A stretch of DNA of 41,995 nt from a virus, in the IMG/VR virus record IMGVR_UViG_3300009049_000009, positions 1-41,995 of that record, one strand, 5' to 3'. Position numbers and translations under genes: made by a program. Below, piece after piece: positions 28,095 through 35,732 of this stretch (position 1 is the stretch's first letter; every line of letters begins with the position of its first letter). The notes beneath the pieces were generated by a model. The model was not told the origin of the DNA and ran no database searches. It was given only the letters and a program-made list of their open reading frames with translations.

Positions 28095-29648
28095 ATGAAT
28101 GGAATTGTCAAGAACTTGAACTTTGGTGATGACGCCAGGGATCAAGTATTTAAAGGTATAGAGAAACTAGCAAAAGCCGTTAGCTCTACACTAGGGGCTG
28201 GCGGTAAATGCGTAATGCTAGAAGACAGTGCAGGTAACCCTATTATAACAAAAGACGGTGTAACTGTAGCAAATTCAATAATACTTTTAGACCCTGTAGA
28301 AAACATGGGATCTACTTTATTAAAAGAAGCTGCTAGAAAAACTGTACAAGAAGCCGGCGACGGAACAACAACAGCTACTGTATTAGCTCACGCTATATTA
28401 GAAGAAGCTTATGCTGTTTCTGGAAAGAAAAACTCTAGAGAAATTAAAGACGGTATAAATTCAGCTGTAGAGAAAGTTATAGATTACTTAGATACTATAG
28501 CTACTGATGTTAAAGGTAACATGTTAGATCACATAGCTTCTATATCGGTAAATAATGACAATGAATTAGGATCTATTATAGCAGATGCTTTTAGATCTGT
28601 AGATAATACAGGTATTGTAATGATGGAAACTGCCGGTGACGGTAAAACTGTTTCTGAATTAATTGAAGGAGTTCCTTATGACAAAGGTTTAACAAATTCT
28701 CATTTCATTACAAACCCTCAAACAAAAACAGCGGAATTAGAAAACCCGTTAGTGTTAATAATGGAATCACCAGTTAACACTATAAGAGATATACAAAAAG
28801 TGCTGGAGTACGTAATAAAAAACAACAAACCTTTGCTTATAATAGGCGACTTAGAAGAAGGTGTTTTATCAACTCTAGCTACAAATAAGAAGAAAGGGAA
28901 CTTGAAAGTTAATGTAATTAACGCTCCAACTTACGGTATAAGTAAGAGAGAAGTTCTTGAAGACCTTTCTTTACTAACAGGTGCCACAATATTTAATGAA
29001 GATTTAGGAGATGATGCAGATTCTATTGATTTAGATTATTTAGGTTCTTGTTTAAAGAGTGTTACGTCTCACGAGGACACTGTTATAACAGTCTCTGAGG
29101 CATCCGAAAAGATAAAGGATGTACTACGTAATATAAAAGAAAAGCTTACAAATAACACGCTTAAAAGTTGGGAAGTTATAAAGCTTGAAAAAAGATTGTC
29201 AATGCTAACTGCTAAAATTGCGGTGGTTAAAGTTGGTGCAAACTCTGAAGTAGAGTTAAAAGAAAAAACAGACAGGGTAGAAGATGCTATCTGCGCCACG
29301 AAAGCGGCTGTTAAAGAAGGTATTGTTCCAGGTGGAGGTGTTGCATTACTAAACGCAGGTCAAAAGCTAATAGCTAAAAATATAGGAGAAAAAGTTTTGT
29401 TAAAAGCAATACAAGCTCCTTACTTTACAATATTAGAAAACGCTGGAATAGAAATGTCTGGTATACAAGACGAAGGAATTGGATTAAATGCTTTAACAGG
29501 TAAACCTGTAAATATGGTGGATCAAGGAATAATAGATCCGCTTATGGTAACCAAAAGTGCATTAAGAAACGCTGCGTCTGTAGCTACTACAATATTATCA
29601 ACTGATTGTGTAATTAATAATTTAAGAGCAAATGAAGGCGATAGGTAG
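28095..29648 (+). CDS. groEL: GroEL-type chaperonin (phage-encoded)
   Basis: This 517-aa protein keeps GAGGKCVML near residue 34, ITKDGVTVA (51-59), the ATP motif GDGTTTATV (88-96), and GIVPGGGVALL near residue 405, all in GroEL order. Length is near the cellular 540-550. The C-terminus lacks the usual GGM tail. It would fold phage proteins, probably with the GroES-like gene that overlaps its end. Sequence is diverged from host-type GroEL in the apical region, so it may be adapted to capsid or fibre clients. Confidence 0.95.
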   Translation: MNGIVKNLNFGDDARDQVFKGIEKLAKAVSSTLGAGGKCVMLEDSAGNPIITKDGVTVANSIILLDPVENMGSTLLKEAARKTVQEAGDGTTTATVLAHAILEEAYAVSGKKNSREIKDGINSAVEKVIDYLDTIATDVKGNMLDHIASISVNNDNELGSIIADAFRSVDNTGIVMMETAGDGKTVSELIEGVPYDKGLTNSHFITNPQTKTAELENPLVLIMESPVNTIRDIQKVLEYVIKNNKPLLIIGDLEEGVLSTLATNKKKGNLKVNVINAPTYGISKREVLEDLSLLTGATIFNEDLGDDADSIDLDYLGSCLKSVTSHEDTVITVSEASEKIKDVLRNIKEKLTNNTLKSWEVIKLEKRLSMLTAKIAVVKVGANSEVELKEKTDRVEDAICATKAAVKEGIVPGGGVALLNAGQKLIAKNIGEKVLLKAIQAPYFTILENAGIEMSGIQDEGIGLNALTGKPVNMVDQGIIDPLMVTKSALRNAASVATTILSTDCVINNLRANEGDR

Positions 29649-29898
29649 AAACTTAATAATAAAGAAAGAAAAAGAAGGTATAACTCCTACAAAGGGAGGA
29701 TTACTTTTAGCTGAAAAACAAAGAGAAGATATCAGATACATTAAAGCATCTGTAGTATCTCCAGGAGAAGAAGCTATTAATGCTGGTATGAAAGAAGGTG
29801 ATTTAATATATTACGACAGACATGCTGGCCATATTATAGAAATAAACGGTGATCCGTATCAAGTTATAAAAATGCAAGATATAGTTGTAGTTTTATGA
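29632..29898 (+). CDS. groES: GroES-like co-chaperonin
   Basis: An 88-aa protein, MKAIGRNLIIKKEKEGITPT, then GGLLLAEKQREDIRYIKASV (mobile loop position), VVSPGEEA, GDLIYYDRHAGHIIEINGD and IVVVL. The fold and length match GroES or the T4 Gp31 type. It overlaps the GroEL end by 17 bp, so the pair is translated together. It forms the lid of the folding chamber. Confidence 0.9.
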   Translation: MKAIGRNLIIKKEKEGITPTKGGLLLAEKQREDIRYIKASVVSPGEEAINAGMKEGDLIYYDRHAGHIIEINGDPYQVIKMQDIVVVL

Positions 29899-30335
29899 GA
29901 ATAGAAGCCAGTGACGTTAAAAAATTAGGATTATTAAAGCACTACAGAATAATACGTAAGTGGGCATGCAGAAATAATGATTTAAACGACGCTGATTTGG
30001 AATTGTTAATATACCTTGATTGTTTGGACATGTTTACTAAACAAGATTTTAAAACAGGTTGTTTTTCATATAGTTGGGATAATAGAAGATGGAATAGATT
30101 ATTGAAAGAAGGTTGGATAGTTGTTTGGAGAAAAAGAAATCATACTACGCAGAAATATCATATATATAAAGTATCCTTTAAAGGTAAGCAACTTATAAGT
30201 AGGTTGTACAGAATGATGCTCGGTACAGAAGATATACCAACTGGTAGAAGAAATAAAATAATGAAAGGGGATACTTATACTGATAAAGTACTAAGCGTTT
30301 CTATAAAAAATGTAAACAATGATACCACAAGATGA
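29895..30335 (+). CDS. Winged-helix-like DNA-binding protein, 146 aa
   Basis: The product has KLGLLKHYRIIRKWACRNND, ADLELLIYLDCLDMFTKQDF, and RRWNRLLKEGWIVVWRKRNH followed by IYKVSFKGKQLISRLYRMML. This order of helices and a beta wing resembles a MarR-type winged helix, and I recall similar proteins in marine phages. It overlaps the GroES stop by 4 bp. Could regulate late genes or act in packaging; target unknown. Confidence 0.65.
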   Translation: MRIEASDVKKLGLLKHYRIIRKWACRNNDLNDADLELLIYLDCLDMFTKQDFKTGCFSYSWDNRRWNRLLKEGWIVVWRKRNHTTQKYHIYKVSFKGKQLISRLYRMMLGTEDIPTGRRNKIMKGDTYTDKVLSVSIKNVNNDTTR

Positions 30336-30573
30336 ATCTATATTGGGTCAACCAATATTCCAAAACCCAGGGGTTGCAACACCATCTAATGAATTAGGTG
30401 CTGCTAAACCAGTATTTAATCCTAATCAAGCAGGTAATGCCGAGTATGTATTTGATACAGTTGATCAAAGACAAGCAAGCATGCCTCAAAGGCAAATAAC
30501 ACCTTTTGCTAAGTTAGATCCTATGCATAATGGAGAGCCTGGTGTACAAAAAGAAGATTTCGAACAATTTTAA
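30319..30573 (+). CDS. Hypothetical virion-region protein, 84 aa
   Basis: Pro/Gln/Asn-rich (MIPQDESILGQPIFQNPGVA, KPVFNPNQAGNAEYVFDTVD), so likely disordered. It overlaps the winged-helix gene by 17 bp. No family recognised; disordered linkers of this kind occur in capsid-associated proteins. Confidence 0.6.
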   Translation: MIPQDESILGQPIFQNPGVATPSNELGAAKPVFNPNQAGNAEYVFDTVDQRQASMPQRQITPFAKLDPMHNGEPGVQKEDFEQF

Positions 30574-30583
30574 ATATAAAAAC

Positions 30584-30772
30584 ATGAAAGACTACAAAAA
30601 CAAAGCATCAGTAGGGCAGAACGCTATATGGGATGGACCGTTAGATTTAGACGCGTTGCCAAAAGGTAAAGGATCTAGTTCTGGGAAATACGGCATGGAA
30701 TTATCTAAAGCACATTGCGGATGTAGCTCTATAAAAGGGCCTATTACTCAGGTTGCTAAAGGTTCTATGTAA
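30584..30772 (+). CDS. Hypothetical protein, 62 aa
   Basis: Starts MKDYKNKASVGQNAIWDGPL at ATG 30584 after an AAATATAAAAAC leader, and contains KAHCGCSSIKGPITQVAKGS with a Cys-x-Cys. The start was chosen over upstream codons because it fits the leader pattern. Function unknown. Confidence 0.6.
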   Translation: MKDYKNKASVGQNAIWDGPLDLDALPKGKGSSSGKYGMELSKAHCGCSSIKGPITQVAKGSM

Positions 30773-30936
30773 TGAATATAGGAGACATAAGACTATACAC
30801 TTTAAACATAACCGCATTATCTGTTAGTATGACTAACATTGAGAACTATTTAAAAGTACTGCTATTATTAGTCAGTATAGGTTATACTTTGTCCAAATGG
30901 GTTGGATTAAAAGATGAAGAAAAAAAAGATAAATAA
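30772..30936 (+). CDS. Small single-pass membrane protein, 54 aa
   Basis: Starts MNIGDIRLYTLNITALSVSM and has one membrane helix at about 28-44 (KVLLLLVSIGYTLSKWV), then a Lys/Asp/Glu-rich tail. ATG overlaps the upstream stop (TAATG). Size and layout fit a holin or lysis accessory, with a second holin-like gene at 31749. Confidence 0.6.
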   Translation: MNIGDIRLYTLNITALSVSMTNIENYLKVLLLLVSIGYTLSKWVGLKDEEKKDK

Positions 30937-30938
30937 TT

Positions 30939-31220
30939 ATGCAACGTACAAACTCAAACTCACCGTTTCAAATAAAAGAAGCAGCTTACGAAAAGCAGAA
31001 TAGAAAAATGCGAAAAGAAAATCCAGGTATGGGTAAAAGACTTACAAGTGGCACAAGCCCCCGTAGAGTTTCTTTTGCTTGTAGATTTGCTGGTATGAAG
31101 GGGGCTATGAAAGATCCAAAAGGAGAACCTACTAAAAAAGCAATGGCTTTAAAAAAATGGGGTTTTGGTAGCGTTGGTGCTGCAAGTAAATTTTGTCAAA
31201 AAAACAAATCTAAAAAGTAA
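30939..31220 (+). CDS. DUF6321-like basic phage protein, 93 aa
   Basis: Contains GMGKRLTSGTSPRRVSFACR, FAGMKGAMKDPKGEPTKKAM and ALKKWGFGSVGAASKFCQKN, a pattern I associate with DUF6321, a family of small basic phage proteins. Strong positive charge suggests DNA or virion association. No reaction known. Confidence 0.7.
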   Translation: MQRTNSNSPFQIKEAAYEKQNRKMRKENPGMGKRLTSGTSPRRVSFACRFAGMKGAMKDPKGEPTKKAMALKKWGFGSVGAASKFCQKNKSKK

Positions 31221-31238
31221 ATATAAAAATAAATAATT

Positions 31239-31436
31239 ATGAAATCACCTTTTTACAAATCAAAAGAAAAAGTAGAACAAGACTACGCTAGAAATGCTAT
31301 TGCTGATTATAAAAGCGGAGACAAGAAAGCAGCTAAGTACGAAAAGAAAAAAGAATTAGGAGTAGCGGCTGGAGAGTCAGGTAAATCGCCTCTTAACATG
31401 GGAGGTTCATGGATGTCTAAGTACGCTAAGAAATAA
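31239..31436 (+). CDS. Small basic protein, 65 aa
   Basis: Starts MKSPFYKSKEKVEQDYARNA, is Lys-rich, and ends SPLNMGGSWMSKYAKK. The leader is TAAATATAAAAATAAATAATT. No family recognised; probably a minor virion or DNA-binding component. Confidence 0.6.
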   Translation: MKSPFYKSKEKVEQDYARNAIADYKSGDKKAAKYEKKKELGVAAGESGKSPLNMGGSWMSKYAKK

Positions 31437-31440
31437 GTTA

Positions 31441-31749
31441 ATGTCTTTTAAATTACAAAATCCTCCATACGCTATAGATAACACACCTATTTATAGCGTA
31501 GATATGGAAGACGGAGTTTTAGGAAAAGCTAATAATAACGGTACTATTATAGTAAACAAAAATCTTTCGCCTGCTATGTTAGAAGGTGTTGTAAAACACG
31601 AAAAGATACACATAGATCAAATGAAACGTGGTGATTTAGATTACGATGATAATAATGTGTATTGGAAAGGTAAAAAGTATTCAAGAGCTCAGATGAAAGA
31701 AGGGGCTAAAAACTTGCCCTGGGAAGCTGAGGCATATAGAAAAGCATAA
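31441..31749 (+). CDS. HExxH-type putative metalloprotease, 102 aa
   Basis: Residues 50-70 hold MLEGVVKHEKIHIDQMKRGD: HEKIH is the zinc-binding HExxH motif, and a later NLPWEAEAY supplies a possible third ligand Glu. The opening MSFKLQNPPYAIDNTPIYSV is a short beta region. It may cleave a scaffold, capsid precursor or cell-wall target, or be an inactive relative. It abuts the holin gene by one base. Confidence 0.7.
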   Translation: MSFKLQNPPYAIDNTPIYSVDMEDGVLGKANNNGTIIVNKNLSPAMLEGVVKHEKIHIDQMKRGDLDYDDNNVYWKGKKYSRAQMKEGAKNLPWEAEAYRKA

Positions 31750-32150
31750 TGAAAAAAATACTAGAATTTTTTAGCACTAAAGTTTTTAAACAAGTAGGTG
31801 ATGTAGTTGATAAACTATTCACTAGCGAAGAGGAAAGATTAAATGCTAGAAATCAAATATTTAAAGTATTGCAAGACGCTCAGTTAGAACTGCAGAGAAT
31901 GCAAACAGAAATTATTGTAGCTGAAGCTAAAGGTAATTGGCTGCAAAGAAGCTGGAGACCAATACTAATGCTTTCATTTGGTTTCATAATTATATATACA
32001 AAATTTATATCACAGTTATCAGCACACTTAATAACACCTGTTTTAGAACCAGAATTCTGGAGGTTATTAGAGATAGGTATTGGAGGTTATGTTATTGGTA
32101 GAAGTGCAGAAAAAATAGCAGACAAAGTAGGACCGCTATTTAAAAAGTAA
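31749..32150 (+). CDS. Holin (3TM family-like)
   Basis: This 133-aa protein has an amphipathic N-terminal half, then WLQRSWRPILMLSFGFIIIY and LLEIGIGGYVIGRSAEKIAD, with hydrophobic segments at about 62-78 and 102-115. NWLQRSWRP is the signature of the 3TM holin family. It would permeabilise the inner membrane in lysis. No lysin is in this window; the HExxH gene next to it might take part. Confidence 0.8.
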   Translation: MKKILEFFSTKVFKQVGDVVDKLFTSEEERLNARNQIFKVLQDAQLELQRMQTEIIVAEAKGNWLQRSWRPILMLSFGFIIIYTKFISQLSAHLITPVLEPEFWRLLEIGIGGYVIGRSAEKIADKVGPLFKK

Positions 32151-32205
32151 AAAGATTAAAAACAAGTAATAATAGTAATAACAGTAACCAATTAAATTAA
32201 ATAAA

Positions 32206-32469
32206 ATGGGTAAATTAACAGATGAACAATTAAAGTCAGTAAAAGAAGGCCAAGGGAAAATCAATTCTATATTAGTAGAGATTGGTTTTTTAGAAGCTAA
32301 AAAGGCAGAATTTTTAGGAGCTCACTTTGAAGCAGTAAAAGCTTTAGAAGAAGTTAAATCAGAATTAAAAGAAGAGTATGGAGACATAACTGTAAACTTA
32401 GCTGATGGTAGTTTTGAAAAAATAGAAGCTGAAAATGAAGTGAAAGAAGTACTTGAGGTAGTAAAGTAA
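32206..32469 (+). CDS. Coiled-coil protein, 87 aa
   Basis: Starts MGKLTDEQLKSVKEGQGKIN and is nearly all helix (EAKKAEFLGAHFEAVKALEE, VKSELKEEYG), with a short acidic end. The layout resembles small helical proteins near lysis or head genes in marine phages. Function unknown. Confidence 0.65.
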   Translation: MGKLTDEQLKSVKEGQGKINSILVEIGFLEAKKAEFLGAHFEAVKALEEVKSELKEEYGDITVNLADGSFEKIEAENEVKEVLEVVK

Positions 32470-32696
32470 TGGGCTCTGTTGTAAGGAAAATAAGTATAGG
32501 CTCCGACTATAAGAACGACGCAATGCACTACTCTGTAGGTCAAAGCGTTTATGGTGGACATACTATAGATTGCATCTTACATGATGAACAATCTAATTCT
32601 TACAGTATTTATATAAGAAAAGGAGATGAGGTAATGCCATGGAAAAAGTTTAATCCTAACATGGCAATATCCGTTGAATATGATTTAGAATATTAA
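32469..32696 (+). CDS. Hypothetical protein, 75 aa
   Basis: Starts MGSVVRKISIGSDYKNDAMH, beta-rich, and continues QSVYGGHTIDCILHDEQSNS. It may be a small SH3- or OB-like domain. Overlaps both neighbours by a base or abuts them. Not recognised. Confidence 0.6.
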   Translation: MGSVVRKISIGSDYKNDAMHYSVGQSVYGGHTIDCILHDEQSNSYSIYIRKGDEVMPWKKFNPNMAISVEYDLEY

Positions 32697-33302
32697 ATGA
32701 GAAGTCTATATGATTTTATCGTCAAGCCGCTTGGTGATAAATATGACAACGAAATAAAGCTAGGAGACGTTACACTAATACTAAACACTAAAATTGAAAA
32801 CTTTAAAGCAGTTAATAATTTAGCTATAGTAGTTGAAACTCCAAAAGCTTTTAAAACAGATATTAAAAAAGGAGACATAATAATAATACATCATAATGTA
32901 TTTAGAGTTTTTTATGATATCCGAGGTAATAAGAAAAAAAGTAGATCATACTTTAATGATGATTTATATTTTTGTTCAGCAGATCAAATATATTTGTATA
33001 AGAATACCGGGGATTGGAAATCATTTGGCGACAGATGCTTTGTAATGCCTTTGAAAAACAAAGACACTTTAAGGTCACAAAAAGAGCAAGAACTTATTGG
33101 TATACTAAAAATCGGTAATAGTTCATTAAAAGCACTTAATATCAACCCAGGAGACACGATTGGATTTACTCCAGGTAGCGAATGGGATTTTATTATAGAT
33201 GATCAAAGAGTTTATTGTATGAAATCTAATGATATTGTAATTAAGTATGAACACAAAGGAAACGAAGAAGAATATAATCCAAGCTGGGCATGTAGCAGTT
33301 GA
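32697..33302 (+). CDS. Hypothetical protein, 201 aa, just before the terminase genes
   Basis: Beta-rich protein: MRSLYDFIVKPLGDKYDNEI, KKGDIIIIHHNVFRVFYDIR, SWAC end; it has GDIIIIHH and a repeat-like KINPGDTIGFTPGSEWDFII. GDxI/GDTIGF patterns recall GroES-type or co-chaperonin beta barrels. It overlaps the small-terminase candidate by 56 bp. The fold suggestion is tentative; no catalytic motif. Confidence 0.6.
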   Translation: MRSLYDFIVKPLGDKYDNEIKLGDVTLILNTKIENFKAVNNLAIVVETPKAFKTDIKKGDIIIIHHNVFRVFYDIRGNKKKSRSYFNDDLYFCSADQIYLYKNTGDWKSFGDRCFVMPLKNKDTLRSQKEQELIGILKIGNSSLKALNINPGDTIGFTPGSEWDFIIDDQRVYCMKSNDIVIKYEHKGNEEEYNPSWACSS

Positions 33303-33522
33303 AGAATTAATTAAGGTAGCTAAGGAGGCTATTATTGATTCTGAAGATGATATATCTGCTGACAGATTAAAAAACGCTGCAGCTACAAAAAAACTAGCTA
33401 TATTCGATGCCTTTGAAATACTTACTAGAATAGAGGAAGAAGAAGAAAAACTAAATGACAAACCAAAAGAAGCTACAGGAGAAAAAGCTTTTAGGGGTTT
33501 TGCAGAAGGGAGATCTAGGTAA
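33247..33522 (+). CDS. Candidate small terminase subunit or DNA-binding protein, 91 aa
   Basis: Starts MNTKETKKNIIQAGHVAVEE, helical throughout (LIKVAKEAIIDSEDDISADR, LKNAAATKKLAIFDAFEILT, RIEEEEEKLND), ending basic. It overlaps the large terminase gene by one base and is the usual place for TerS. No HTH is obvious, so the role is by position only. Confidence 0.5.
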   Translation: MNTKETKKNIIQAGHVAVEELIKVAKEAIIDSEDDISADRLKNAAATKKLAIFDAFEILTRIEEEEEKLNDKPKEATGEKAFRGFAEGRSR

Positions 33523-35732
33523 TGTACGAGCAAACTTTAGTAAAAATATTAAAAGACCATATAAAGCCTACTATATTTAAAAGATTAAATAGGTATAAAA
33601 AATGGGAGTATGGCTACAACAAAGAACATGACGTAGTTGTTATTAGTAAAACAGGTCAAATAGGACAGGTTTACGAAATACAGGGAATTAAGATAGCTCT
33701 ACCTAAAGAAGATGACGTGGTTACTTTTGATGGAAATAGATGGAAATATTCTGAATATCCAAAAGAACTAAATAGAATTAAATCAGTATTTGATTGGGAT
33801 GAATACCCGGTTGAGTTTAAAGAAAAATGGTATGACTATATTGATACAGAGTTTAAAAGGCGTGAAGAAGGTTTTTGGTTTTATAACAAAGACAAGCCTT
33901 CTTATATTACTGGTACTCACTACATGTACTTGCAGTGGTCCAAGATTGATGTTGGGCAACCAGATTTTAGAGAATCAAACAGATTATTCTTTATATTCTG
34001 GGAAGCTTGTAAAGCAGATGTACGGTGTTACGGACTGTGTTATCTTAAAAACAGGAGATCGGGTTTCTCTTTCATGGCTTCAGGCGAGACAGTCAACCAG
34101 GCAACCATTTCCACAGACTCACGATTTGGTATTCTTTCAAAGTCCGGGCCAGATGCCAAAAAGATGTTTACTGATAAGGTCGTCCCCATCTCAGTCAACT
34201 ATCCTTTTTTCTTCAAACCAGTCCAAGACGGAATGGATAGGCCGAAGACGGAACTTGCGTACAGGGTACCAGCGTCCAAATTCACCCGTAAAAAACTTGA
34301 CTCCAATGAAAAGCTACAAGAGATCACGGGTCTCGACACAACGATCGACTGGAAAAACACGGGAGACAACTCCTACGATGGTGAAAAATTAAAACTACTA
34401 GTACATGATGAAAGTGGAAAGTGGGAAAGACCAACAAATATATTAAACAATTGGAGGGTAACTAAAACTTGTTTAAGATTAGGTTCAAGAATTATAGGTA
34501 AGTGCATGATGGGATCAACATCAAACGCTTTAGATAAAGGTGGTGAGAATTTTAAAAAATTATATTATGATTCCGACGCAACAAAAAGAAACGCCAACGG
34601 ACAGACTCGTTCAGGACTCTATAGTTTGTTCATACCTATGGAATGGAACTACGAAGGATACATTGATTCTTATGGATTTCCTGTATTTGAAAAACCAACA
34701 AAACAAACCGAAGGCCCCGATGGGTCGCTAATAACTCAAGGCGTAATTGATTATTGGAATAATGAAGTAGAAGGATTAAAGGGAGATCAGGATGGTTTAA
34801 ACGAATACTATCGTCAGTTTCCAAGAACAGAACAACATGCCTTTAGAGACGAGGCAAAACAATCTCTGTTTAATTTAACAAAGATATACGAACAAATAGA
34901 TTATAACGAAGACTTAAGAAATACAGCTATAATAACCACAGGAAGTTTTATGTGGGAAAACGGTATCAAAGATACTAAGGTTGTTTTTGTACCAAATAAA
35001 AATGGTAGGTTTAATGTTAGCTGGGTTCCTCATGTAGGACTTCAAAATAGAGTTATTGTAAAAGGCGGTGTAAAATATCCTGGTAACGATCACTGTGGCG
35101 CTTTCGGGTGTGACAGTTATGATATATCTGGAACCGTTGATAAGAGAGGATCTAATGGTGCTTTGCACGGTTTAACTAAGTTTAGTATGGAAGATGTTCC
35201 ACCTAATAGATTCTTTTTAGAATATATAGCTAGACCGCAAACCGCTGAGATATTTTTTGAAGACGTATTAATGGCTTGTGTATTTTACGGAATGCCAATA
35301 CTTGCTGAAAATAACAAACCTAGGTTATTGTATCATTTTAAAAGAAGAGGCTATAGAGGCTTTTCAATGAACAGGCCTGATAGAAGATTAAACAAATTAT
35401 CTGTAACTGAAAGAGAAATAGGTGGAATACCTAATTCAAGTGAGGATATAAAACAAGCACACGCTGCAGCTATAGAATCTTATATAGAAACTTGTGTTGG
35501 GCAAACAGAAGCTGGTTATGGAGATATGTATTTCCAAAGAACATTAGAAGATTGGGGTAAATTTAATATAAACAATAGAACAAAGCATGATGCTTCTATA
35601 AGTTCAGGACTTGCCATAATGGCTTGTAATAAAAATTTATATTCACCAGTTAGTCCAGTGCAAAAGAAAGTTTACGATTTAGGAATTAAAAGATATGACA
35701 ATAGAGGTTCTTCGTCTAAAATATTAAGATAA
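33522..35732 (+). CDS. Terminase large subunit
   Basis: In this 736-aa packaging motor, residues 130-160 (GTHYMYLQWSK, RLFFIFWEAC) and NRRSGFSFMA (177-186) stand for a modified Walker A region. LLVHDES (292-298) is Walker B, GSTSNA (331-336) the coupling motif, and GCDSYDISG near residue 528 the start of the RNase-H-like nuclease. It cuts and translocates DNA into the head through the next gene's portal. Residues 168-288 are encoded by an unusually GC-rich block (see findings). Confidence 0.88.
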   Translation: MYEQTLVKILKDHIKPTIFKRLNRYKKWEYGYNKEHDVVVISKTGQIGQVYEIQGIKIALPKEDDVVTFDGNRWKYSEYPKELNRIKSVFDWDEYPVEFKEKWYDYIDTEFKRREEGFWFYNKDKPSYITGTHYMYLQWSKIDVGQPDFRESNRLFFIFWEACKADVRCYGLCYLKNRRSGFSFMASGETVNQATISTDSRFGILSKSGPDAKKMFTDKVVPISVNYPFFFKPVQDGMDRPKTELAYRVPASKFTRKKLDSNEKLQEITGLDTTIDWKNTGDNSYDGEKLKLLVHDESGKWERPTNILNNWRVTKTCLRLGSRIIGKCMMGSTSNALDKGGENFKKLYYDSDATKRNANGQTRSGLYSLFIPMEWNYEGYIDSYGFPVFEKPTKQTEGPDGSLITQGVIDYWNNEVEGLKGDQDGLNEYYRQFPRTEQHAFRDEAKQSLFNLTKIYEQIDYNEDLRNTAIITTGSFMWENGIKDTKVVFVPNKNGRFNVSWVPHVGLQNRVIVKGGVKYPGNDHCGAFGCDSYDISGTVDKRGSNGALHGLTKFSMEDVPPNRFFLEYIARPQTAEIFFEDVLMACVFYGMPILAENNKPRLLYHFKRRGYRGFSMNRPDRRLNKLSVTEREIGGIPNSSEDIKQAHAAAIESYIETCVGQTEAGYGDMYFQRTLEDWGKFNINNRTKHDASISSGLAIMACNKNLYSPVSPVQKKVYDLGIKRYDNRGSSSKILR
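34020..34385 (+). other. Compositional island inside the terminase gene
   Basis: From about 34020 to 34385 codons end in C or G far more often than around (GTC, ACC, TCC, CTC, ATC). Hand counts give 47-48% GC for 34081-34200 against about 35% in 35401-35460. Boundaries are abrupt. It covers the segment from the Walker A-like region to just before Walker B. The reading frame is uninterrupted. Confidence 0.75.

Noticed and set aside
33790-34392. 200-codon frame inside the terminase gene in another phase
   Set aside because: It lies inside a clear terminase, has Ser/Thr/Leu-rich shadow composition, and its openness follows from the unusual base content of the island.
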